Source of the DNA: CAZLLV01 sp964560325
GTDB taxonomy: Bacteria; Acidobacteriota; Thermoanaerobaculia; Multivoradales; DATKCC01
Reading direction: 5' to 3'
NCBI GenBank assembly: GCA_964560325.1
Contig: CAZLLV010000010.1
Location: forward strand, 1-17,660
Length of the DNA stretch: 17,660 bases
The position numbers and the translations under genes are program-made. The notes beneath the pieces were generated by a model that was not told the DNA's origin, did not search any database, and saw nothing but the letters and a program-made list of their open reading frames with translations. Below are positions 1 through 7,274 of this stretch, piece by piece. The first letter of the stretch is position 1; every line of letters starts with the position of its first letter.

Positions 1-1
1 T

Positions 2-3000
2 GCCGGAAGCGAGGGCGGCGGCCCGGCCTCCGAGGGGGCCGCGCCCGCCGAGGGCGGGGCCCCACCCCCCGCCGGCTCGGCCCCCGGCTGCGCCACCGAG
101 GTCGAGGCGGCGGAGGAGACCCCCGGCGAAGGGCGGGAGGAGGGGGGAGAGGGGTCGTCTCCGGCGGCCGGCGGTGGTGGCGCAGCCGGCGAGTGCGGGA
201 CCGCCCAGCGCCAGGCGGAGGAGGGAGACGAGGCGGCCGAAGGCGCCGAGACCGCGCAGACCCGCCGTGCGGGCGGGGGCCGCGCGCGCCGCCTCGACAC
301 CGGCACCGCCTCCCGGCTGATCCGCTCCCGGGGCGCCGGCGAATCGATGCCGCCGATGGTGCGGGGCAAGCTGGAGGGGGGCCTGGGGGTCGACCTGCGG
401 GACGTCCGGGTGCACGCCGACGGCAACGCCCACGCCGCCAACCGGGCGCTCAAGGCCAAGGCGTTCGCCCACGGCAACAACATCTTCCTCGGCCCGGGCC
501 AGAGCCCGCACGACGTGAGCCTGATGGCCCACGAGACCGCCCACGTCCTGCAACAGGACGGCGTCACCCGGCGCAAGCCGGTGGCAGAGGCGGCGCCGGA
601 GGCGCCGGTCGGGGCCACGGCGGGACCGGGTCCGGCGATGAGCGGCGCCCCGGCCCCGGTGCACGGCCGGAGCCCGGCGGCGGGGCCGGAGGCGGCGCTG
701 CCGGCCACGGCCAGGGGCCCGATCGGGGTGGTCGCCGCGCCGCCGGGCGGCGTGCCTCCCGGAGCTCCGGCCGCGGGCGGCGGCGCCGGGACCGCCGAGG
801 CGACGGAGGCCCGGGCCGAGAAGGCGCAGAAGGCGGCCGCGGAGAAGAGCAAGGCGCGCGGTGGGCCCGGCGAAAAGAGCGCGGGAGGAGGGGGGGGGGG
901 CGCGGGGGCCGGGGGGGCGGGGGCGCGGCGGCCGGGGTGGAGGGCGCCGTCTCCGGGCCCGGCGCCGCCGAAGGCCCCGCCTTCCCCCACCCCGGGGCCG
1001 CCGCGGCCGCCGCCGCCCGGGAGGCCGAGGACCGTCGCCGCCACCGGCGGGTGAAGCGCCGGCTGGGCCGCGAGGCGGGGCGCCAGAAGGGGCCGGCGAT
1101 CACCCGCGCGCGCCAGCAGGGCGCCTCCAGGGCCTCCGCCGAGGATGCCTCGGCGTCCGCCCCCAGCCCCGACTCCGAGCCCCGGGCCCAGGCCGGCGAG
1201 GCCCATGCCGACGCCCTCGCCGGCGCCAGGCCCGGGAAGGTCGGGAAGGGCACCTTCCTGGAGCTGGTGAAGTCGAAGCTCGCCTCCATGAAGACCCCCG
1301 GCTCCCTGGAGGAGATGGACGACTTCGAGGAGAAGGGCGGCGCCGGCGAGCTCAAGGCGGGCCTCGACCGCGGAGTGGAGAGCGCCTCCTCCGACGCCTC
1401 CGGAGAGGTCGAAAGGACGCTCGGGAACCCGCCGAAGCCACCCGACAAGCGCCAGGAGAAGCCCCTCGCCCCGGTGCCGGCGACGCCCCCTTCGGCCCGC
1501 CTCTCGGCCCGCCGGGCGGCGCCGGCGCCCCGGGCCGAGGAGGAGCTGACCCTGGAGCCGAGCCGGGAGGCGGTCGAGAAGGACCTGGCCGAAAACCGGC
1601 TGACCAAGGAGCGTCTGGAGAAGGCGAACGATCCCCGCTTCAGCGCCGCCCAGCAGTCGCGCGAGGAGGTCCACGAGCACGCCGCCCGGGCGCCGGGCCA
1701 GGTCCGGAAGCAGGAGTCCGCGAAGATCGCGTCGACCCAGCGCCAGCTCTCCGGCGACGAGGCGAGGAGCGGCGCCGGCATGCGCCGCGCCCACACCGGC
1801 GGCCGGAGGGGGGAGCGCGCGCGCCAGCTCACCGCCGCCCAGCACGCGGCCGCCGAGCGCCGCCGGATCGCCGCCGACATCGAGGCCCTCTACCAGGCCG
1901 CCGAGACGGCCGTGCGCGGCAAGCTCGAGTGGCTGTCCGGCAAGGACGGCGAGCCGGGCGAGGTCGACCGCCGCTTCGACGCCGGCGAGAAGGCCGCCCG
2001 CGACGCCTTCGAGAAGCACGTCGACGAGGAGATGAGCGCCTGGAAGCGGCGGCGCTACGGCGGCCGGGCGTCGATCCCTCTGGTCGGCGGCCTGGTGGCG
2101 GCCGGCACCTGGGCCTACGACAAGGTGATGGGGATCGACGACCACCCCGCGGTCCAGCAGATCTTCGAGGATGGCCGCGAGCTCTACCTCGCCGGCCTGG
2201 AGAAGACGATCGAGGAGATCGCCGGGGTGGTCGAGAGCACGCTCGCCAAATGCCACGAGCGGATCGTCGAAGGGCGCAAAGAGATCAAGTCGTATGTGGA
2301 GAAGAAGGGCCTCGACCCGAGCCTGAAGAAGGTCGCCCAGGAGGCCGCCGCCGCGGTGTCGGAGAAGTTCGACGACCTGCGGAGCGACGTCGACGCCACC
2401 CGCGAGCAGCTCGCCGACCAGGTGGCCGAGCGCTACCAGGAGTCGCAGCAGGCGATCGACGAGCGCATCCGGGAGATGCAGGCCGAGAACCGGGGCCTGG
2501 CCGCCAAGTTCGCGGAGAAGCTGCGCCAGGTGCTGGACGCGATCCGCAACTTCCGCACGAAGATCGGCCCGATCCTCGCCGAGGCGGGCGACGTGATCGA
2601 CGACATCCTGGACGACCCGATCGGGTTCCTGAAGAACCTCCTCTCCGCCATCGGCCGCGGCTTCGGCCAGTTCAAGGAGCGCATCGACACCCACCTGAAG
2701 AAGGGGGTCATCGCCTGGTTGTTCGGCAACCTCTCGTCGATCGGCGTCGAGCCGCCCAAGGACTTCAGCCTGAGCTCGCTGGGCGGCGTGGTGCTCGACG
2801 TCCTCGGCTTCACCGCCGACAAGCTGAAGAAGCGGGCGGCCCGCATGGTCGGGCCCCGGGCGATGGGGGCGATCGAGAAGGTCACCGGCTACGTCGGCAG
2901 CCTGTTCAGCGCCGGCCCGGCGGGGCTGTGGAAGGAGATCGAGAAGGACGTCGGGAATCTGAAGGAGAAGATCCTCGAGGAGATCAAGAGCTGGGTGATC

Positions 3001-4617
3001 ACCCGCATCATCACCGCCGCGGTCAAGAAGCTGGCGATGATGTTCAACCCGGTGGGCGCCATCGTCCAGGCGATTCTCACGATCTACGACGTCATCATGT
3101 TCTTTCTGGAGAACATCGACCGCATCCTCGACCTGGTGCGGACGGTCGTGCGTGCGGCGGCCGACGTGGTGAAGGGGAAGATCCAGGCCGCGGCCGACAA
3201 GATCGAGACGGCGCTGGGCGCGACCATCCCGCTCATCCTGGCGTTCCTGGCGCGCCTGGTGAACCTGAGCGGCGTGACCGAGAAGGTCCGCTCGGTCATC
3301 CGCCGCTTCAAGACCAAGATCGACCGGGCGGTCACGAAGTTCCTGCGCAGGTTGGTGGCGCGTTTCAAGGTCCTGGGCAAGAAGGCGCTCGCCAAGGGCA
3401 AGGCCGCGGCCGCCAAGCTCTTCGAGTGGTGGAAGCTGAAGCGGAAGTTCAAGCAGGGGGCCGTCTCCCACACCCTGTCGTTCTCCGGGCGCGAGGCGGC
3501 AGCGCAACTGATGATCGCCAGCAATCCGAAGCCGCTGGAAGACTTCCTGGCCGCGCGCTCGACGACCGCCACCCCGGCCGAGAAGAAGGTCATCGCCCAG
3601 ATCCGCAGGAAGACCGGCAAGATCGAGAAGCTCAAGGTCACCAAGCGCAAGGGCAAGACCGAGGCCCGCTACATGGGCCAGCAGCGGGGCGCGGAGATCA
3701 GCAAGCTGTTCGGCGAGATCGCCGCCCTGCTCGCCCTGCTCCCGGCGGCCACCACGCCGGTGCGCCCGAAGACCCAGGTCGCCTGGTCGACTCGCAAGGG
3801 GCAGGAGGACGGACAGACCATGACCGCCAAGCCGCTCTCCATCGACCCCGGAGCGAGCTCGGGGAGCGAGCCGAGCGAGGAGTCGAAGCTCTGGCGGGCG
3901 GTCAAGGTGCGCGCCGGCGCCTACGTCCGCGGCCACCTCCTGAACCACCACGTCCACGGCCCGGGCACCAAGCAGAACCTGACCCCGATCCCGAGCGCCG
4001 ACAACACCCGCATGGAGTCGTCGTTCGAGAGCAAGGTCAAGCAGGCGGTGCTCCAGGACAATCAGGTTGTCTCGTACCAGGTGAGCGCGACCCACGGCCG
4101 GCGCCCCGCCCGCACCTTCGTGCCGGACGAGAAGCTGATCGCCACCAAGCTGAAGCTCTCCGCCTACGTCCTGAACCCGAACAAGAAGGCCAAGGCGAGC
4201 GCCACGGAGGCTCAGAAGCCGGGCAACTGGAAGCAGGGCAAGAAGATCTTCAGCGAGCCGAGCTTCACCCTCACCCTGCCCGCCGACCAGCCGATCAACG
4301 CCAAGCCGTATGCCGCGCGCGTCAACCTGAACCGCCCCCGGGACGCGAAGTTCGACCGAGCCGGAGCCGGCAGCTCCGTCGACCTGGTCAAGGACGCCCT
4401 CGGCCTGCTCCCCGGCATCGGCCCCGAGCGGGCGAGCGTCATCCTGGACAACTCCCCGTACCGGACGTTCCAGCAGATGACCTCGCTGACCGACGCCGGT
4501 GGGCGAGCCTTCGTGACGCCGGCGGTGCTCTCTCAGCTCCGCACCAGGACCGACCCGAAGACCCAGGCCCGCCTGTTTCACCTCGCCGGCCAGACCACCA
4601 TCGAGACCACGCCATGA
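2..4617 (+). CDS. eCIS-associated DUF4157 giant protein with C-terminal putative nuclease (5' partial, frameshifted)
   Basis: The coding sequence enters from the left edge in the frame starting at base 2. That frame encodes an acidic Gly/Glu/Ala-rich linker and then a typical DUF4157 domain (about 305-560) with the metallopeptidase-like HETAH motif at 530-544. From about 905 onwards the coherent protein lies in the frame starting at base 1 and runs to TGA at 4615-4617, so one base appears lost in the G-rich stretch 890-930. The remainder has a charged low-complexity part (to about 1800), a long helical and partly hydrophobic body (about 1840-3450) of the kind found in large DUF4157 proteins, a putative nuclease module (about 3880-4110) and a helix-hairpin-helix (about 4384-4480). 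DUF4157 proteins are known cargo or accessory proteins of extracellular contractile injection systems. I infer an injected nuclease effector; no eCIS structural gene lies in the window to confirm this. The stop overlaps the next gene's ATG. Confidence 0.8.
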   Translation, partial: RKRGRRPGLRGGRARRGRGPTPRRLGPRLRHRGRGGGGDPRRRAGGGGRGVVSGGRRWWRSRRVRDRPAPGGGGRRGGRRRRDRADPPCGRGPRAPPRHRHRLPADPLPGRRRIDAADGAGQAGGGPGGRPAGRPGARRRQRPRRQPGAQGQGVRPRQQHLPRPGPEPARREPDGPRDRPRPATGRRHPAQAGGRGGAGGAGRGHGGTGSGDERRPGPGARPEPGGGAGGGAAGHGQGPDRGGRRAAGRRASRSSGRGRRRRDRRGDGGPGREGAEGGRGEEQGARWARRKERGRRGGGRGGRGGGGAAAGVEGAVSGPGAAEGPAFPHPGAAAAAAAREAEDRRRHRRVKRRLGREAGRQKGPAITRARQQGASRASAEDASASAPSPDSEPRAQAGEAHADALAGARPGKVGKGTFLELVKSKLASMKTPGSLEEMDDFEEKGGAGELKAGLDRGVESASSDASGEVERTLGNPPKPPDKRQEKPLAPVPATPPSARLSARRAAPAPRAEEELTLEPSREAVEKDLAENRLTKERLEKANDPRFSAAQQSREEVHEHAARAPGQVRKQESAKIASTQRQLSGDEARSGAGMRRAHTGGRRGERARQLTAAQHAAAERRRIAADIEALYQAAETAVRGKLEWLSGKDGEPGEVDRRFDAGEKAARDAFEKHVDEEMSAWKRRRYGGRASIPLVGGLVAAGTWAYDKVMGIDDHPAVQQIFEDGRELYLAGLEKTIEEIAGVVESTLAKCHERIVEGRKEIKSYVEKKGLDPSLKKVAQEAAAAVSEKFDDLRSDVDATREQLADQVAERYQESQQAIDERIREMQAENRGLAAKFAEKLRQVLDAIRNFRTKIGPILAEAGDVIDDILDDPIGFLKNLLSAIGRGFGQFKERIDTHLKKGVIAWLFGNLSSIGVEPPKDFSLSSLGGVVLDVLGFTADKLKKRAARMVGPRAMGAIEKVTGYVGSLFSAGPAGLWKEIEKDVGNLKEKILEEIKSWVITRIITAAVKKLAMMFNPVGAIVQAILTIYDVIMFFLENIDRILDLVRTVVRAAADVVKGKIQAAADKIETALGATIPLILAFLARLVNLSGVTEKVRSVIRRFKTKIDRAVTKFLRRLVARFKVLGKKALAKGKAAAAKLFEWWKLKRKFKQGAVSHTLSFSGREAAAQLMIASNPKPLEDFLAARSTTATPAEKKVIAQIRRKTGKIEKLKVTKRKGKTEARYMGQQRGAEISKLFGEIAALLALLPAATTPVRPKTQVAWSTRKGQEDGQTMTAKPLSIDPGASSGSEPSEESKLWRAVKVRAGAYVRGHLLNHHVHGPGTKQNLTPIPSADNTRMESSFESKVKQAVLQDNQVVSYQVSATHGRRPARTFVPDEKLIATKLKLSAYVLNPNKKAKASATEAQKPGNWKQGKKIFSEPSFTLTLPADQPINAKPYAARVNLNRPRDAKFDRAGAGSSVDLVKDALGLLPGIGPERASVILDNSPYRTFQQMTSLTDAGGRAFVTPAVLSQLRTRTDPKTQARLFHLAGQTTIETTP
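305..560 (+). other. DUF4157 domain (eCIS-associated, HExxH)
   Basis: Read in the frame starting at base 2, this stretch shows the family hallmarks in order. These are a short helix ending in MPPMVRGKLE, then the GVDLRDVRVHADGNAHAAN strand/helix, a KAFAHGNNIFLGPGQ block, and the catalytic-like helix LMAHETAHVLQQ. The HETAH residues are coded by 530-544. Whether the site is an active metalloprotease is unknown for most family members. Confidence 0.92.
890..900 (+). repeat. G11 homopolymer at the frame change of the effector gene
   Basis: Eleven consecutive G residues are followed within 30 bases by G5, G7 and G5 runs. The coherent protein frame upstream (DUF4157 side) differs from the one downstream by the equivalent of one missing base, and this tract is the obvious place for the slip. 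It may be a sequencing or assembly error, a slippage-prone phase-variable tract, or a site of programmed -1 frameshifting. Confidence 0.8.
3880..4480 (+). other. Putative C-terminal toxin: DNA/RNA non-specific endonuclease-like domain plus helix-hairpin-helix
   Basis: The motif YVRGHLLNHHVHGPGTKQN is coded at about 3922-3978 and is followed by LTPIPSADNTRMES. It resembles the (D)RGH...N catalytic region of DNA/RNA non-specific (beta-beta-alpha metal) endonucleases, with R-G-H, further histidines and downstream Asn residues as candidate catalytic or metal ligands. About 140 residues later, LLPGIGPERASVILDNSPY (about 4405-4461) has the GIGxxxA pattern of ComEA-type helix-hairpin-helix DNA-binding motifs. 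Together they suggest a DNA-targeting toxin tip. Family membership is judged by motif only. Confidence 0.6.
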
Positions 4618-7262
4618 CCTCGACCTCGACCGCTCCCGCCCCGGACGTCCGCTCCGAGACCCTCCGCCCCTGGCGCGGCCGCCACGCCGGCGAGACGATC
4701 GTGGTCTGCGGCTGCGGCCGCTCGCTTCGGGACCTGCCGGAGCCCGGGCTCTGGCTGACGATCGGCGTGAACGACGTGGGGCGGCTCTTCGACCCCACCT
4801 ACCTGGTGGTGGTCAACCCCCGAAGCCAGTTCCGGGGCGACCGCTTCCGCCACGTGGCGGCGAGCCGGGCGCGGGCGGTCTTCACCCAGCTCGATCCCCG
4901 GCGCGACCTGGGCGGCGCCGATCTGCCCTTCGTGCGCTTCCGCCTCGGCCGCCGAGGCGGCACCGTCCTCGACGACCCCGACTCGCTCCCCTACACCCGC
5001 AACTCCCCCTACGTGGCGGCCTGCCTGGCGGCGTTCCTGGGGGCGAAGAGGATCGGCCTGATCGGGGTCGACTTCACCGACCACCACTTCTTCGCCGACA
5101 CCGGGCGCCATCCGCTCGCCCGGGAGCTGGCGCGCATCGACCGGGAGTACGCCGGCCTGCGGGAGGCCTTCGCCCGGCGCGGCGTCGAGCTGGTGAACCT
5201 GTCGGCGGAGAGCCGGCTCGGCGCCCTGCCCAGAGCCGCCGCGGCGAGCTGGCTCGCCGGCGCCTCGGCCCGGCTGACGAGCACGCCTGCGAAGCGCCGG
5301 GAGAGTCGTGCCGTCCGTGCCGTCGCCGTTCACCCGCCCCGGGGGCACCTCCTCCTCGACCGCTGCCTCGACACCCTGGCGGCCACCGCGGCCGCCCTCG
5401 GGCTGCCGGTCAGCCGGAACCTGGCGGTGGCGCGGAACCGCCCGGACACGGTGTCGATCGTCTGGAACGGCCGCCAGCACCGACCCATCGGCCCGACCCT
5501 CTACTGCGAGCACGGCTGGCTCCCCCGCTCCGAGTACCAGATCAGCCCGCGGGGGATCAACGCCGATTCCCACGCCGCGCCGTTCCGCTGGGACGGCGAG
5601 CCCCTGGCGGCGGAGGAGCGGGAGGCGCTCGGGCGGCGCCTGGAGAGCGTGCGGCGGGCCGAGCACGACGAGCTCGAGGCGCCCGGGCTGCCCGAGGAGT
5701 TCCTGCTGGTGCCGCTCCAGATGGAAGGGGACACGAACCTCGTCCGCCACGCTCCGCGGGAGCTACGGCGCATGCAGGGCCTGGTCGACCTGGTCTCGCG
5801 AGCGAACCCGCCGTGGCCCCTGGTCTTCAAGCAGCATCCGGCCGACCTTCGGCGGAGCCCTCCGCGCCACCCGCGGCTCCGGCTGCGGCGCCGGCAGGAC
5901 CTCCTCTACCCCCACGCACGGGGGACCGTCCACGGCATCCTCGCCACCAGGCGGTGCGTGGGCATCGTCTCCGTCAACAGCAACGTGGTTCACGACGGGT
6001 TGCTCTGGGACGTGCCGGCGGTGGTGCTGGGGCGGAACGTCTGGCCGCGCTCCGGACCGAGCCCCTTTCTCGACCGGCTGCCGGCGGACTGGCTCGACCT
6101 CGCCAACCACCTCGAGGACCCGGAGGTCCTCCGCGTGCGTGAGGCTTACGCCGCCCACCTGCTCCGCCACCAGTGGACGGCCGCCGAGCTGAAGGACCCG
6201 GAGGTGGTCCGCGGCCTCCTGGCGGAGGCGATGCGGCAGGGCAACCCCGGGCCGCCCGCGGCGAGCCGCGCGAGAGCACGCGCCGCTTCTTCCCGCCGGC
6301 GACCGATGACGGTCAACGTGGTGGCGCGCGACCGCGGCTGGCTGTTCGAGGATCTGAAACGGCACTTTGTCGCCGCGAGCGGTCCGGATCGCCGGGTGGT
6401 CGCCAGCGACCGGCCCCGGCGCGACGCCGACCGCTGGATCTTCCTCCGCACCCACGAAGCCGCGGCGACCCCGGACCCGCGGCGCACGGTGGTCCAGGTC
6501 CACGACCTCTTCGACGGCGGGCTGTACCGTCCCGGCGGCCGCAGGCACCGGGCCGTCCGCCGGAGCGGCGCGGTCGTCCTGACCCACCCGGGCCAGCGGG
6601 AGATCCTGGCGGCGAGCGGCGTTCCGCTCGACGGCCGGCCCGTGCTCTGCCGGCCGCTCGGCGCTCTCTCCGCCTTCACTCTCCGCCGGGCGTTGCCGGA
6701 GAGCTTCGGCGTCGGCTGGGTGGGGCGGCCGGTCGTCCACGACGGAACCGACGTCAAGCGCGAGGGCTGGCTGGTGGAGGCGCTACGGCGGCTCGCTCCG
6801 TCGAGCCCACCGGACCCACCGGCTCCACCGATCAGGGCGCTTCTGGTGGGCGAGCGGCTGGAGGCGACCGCGGAGGCGCTCGCCGGGGCCGGCGTCGAGG
6901 CCCGCTACCGGCATCGGCGGGAGACGCCGATCGAGGACTACCCCGGCCTCTACCACCAGCTCGACGTGCTGGTCGTGACCTCGCGGATGGCCGCCGGCCC
7001 CAACTCCCTCTTCGAGGCGCTGGCCTGCGGCGTGCCGGTCGTCTCGACCCGGGCCGGGTGGGCGGAGACGCTCCTCCGCCCCGGCGAGAACGGCTACCTG
7101 GTCGACTCGGTCGACGAGCTGGCCGAGGCCCTAACCGAGATCCGGGACCACCGGGAGGCCTGGTTCGAGCGGCGAGACGCCGTCCGCGGCAGCCTGCGGG
7201 GGCTCACCCTGGAGTCGTGGGTGGAGGAGAACCTGGCCGCCGCCGCCGCCCTCCCCGGCTGA
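4614..7262 (+). CDS. Three-module glycosyltransferase-like protein (DUF115/Maf-like + capsule-type GT-B + GT4-like)
   Basis: This 882-residue protein starts at ATG 4614, which overlaps the stop of the effector gene (ATGA), so translation is probably coupled. Residues about 20-205 form a Rossmann-like domain (IVVCGCGRSL; then YTRNSPYVAACLAAFLGAKR followed by IGLIGVDF, residues about 127-155), as in DUF115/Maf motility-accessory glycosyltransferases. Residues about 225-545 contain LYCEHGWLP, PLVFKQHP and GIVSVNSNVVHDGLLWDVPA, which resemble capsule (KpsC/S-type) or CDP-glycerol-type GT-B enzymes. A Pro/Arg/Ala linker leads to residues 565-882, a GT4-like domain with GPNSLFEALACGVPVVST and the PGENGYLVD loop. 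There is no signal peptide or TM, so it is probably cytosolic. Donor and acceptor are unknown. Decoration of a surface polymer or of the injection machinery is inference only. An in-frame ATG at 6306 marks the third module, but no ribosome site is seen there. Confidence 0.75.
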   Translation: MTSTSTAPAPDVRSETLRPWRGRHAGETIVVCGCGRSLRDLPEPGLWLTIGVNDVGRLFDPTYLVVVNPRSQFRGDRFRHVAASRARAVFTQLDPRRDLGGADLPFVRFRLGRRGGTVLDDPDSLPYTRNSPYVAACLAAFLGAKRIGLIGVDFTDHHFFADTGRHPLARELARIDREYAGLREAFARRGVELVNLSAESRLGALPRAAAASWLAGASARLTSTPAKRRESRAVRAVAVHPPRGHLLLDRCLDTLAATAAALGLPVSRNLAVARNRPDTVSIVWNGRQHRPIGPTLYCEHGWLPRSEYQISPRGINADSHAAPFRWDGEPLAAEEREALGRRLESVRRAEHDELEAPGLPEEFLLVPLQMEGDTNLVRHAPRELRRMQGLVDLVSRANPPWPLVFKQHPADLRRSPPRHPRLRLRRRQDLLYPHARGTVHGILATRRCVGIVSVNSNVVHDGLLWDVPAVVLGRNVWPRSGPSPFLDRLPADWLDLANHLEDPEVLRVREAYAAHLLRHQWTAAELKDPEVVRGLLAEAMRQGNPGPPAASRARARAASSRRRPMTVNVVARDRGWLFEDLKRHFVAASGPDRRVVASDRPRRDADRWIFLRTHEAAATPDPRRTVVQVHDLFDGGLYRPGGRRHRAVRRSGAVVLTHPGQREILAASGVPLDGRPVLCRPLGALSAFTLRRALPESFGVGWVGRPVVHDGTDVKREGWLVEALRRLAPSSPPDPPAPPIRALLVGERLEATAEALAGAGVEARYRHRRETPIEDYPGLYHQLDVLVVTSRMAAGPNSLFEALACGVPVVSTRAGWAETLLRPGENGYLVDSVDELAEALTEIRDHREAWFERRDAVRGSLRGLTLESWVEENLAAAAALPG

Positions 7263-7274
7263 CCGCGCGCCCTC

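Noticed and set aside
193..900. Open + strand frame beginning with ATG at 193 as the true start of the effector protein
   Set aside because: In this stretch it gives Arg/Gly/Pro-rich nonsense, while the frame starting at base 2 encodes the conserved DUF4157 domain. The two frames join only after the G-rich tract.
861..4613. Upstream extension of the glycosyltransferase frame
   Set aside because: It is an Arg/Pro/Gly-rich shadow of the effector gene caused by high GC. Recognisable protein begins at ATG 4614.
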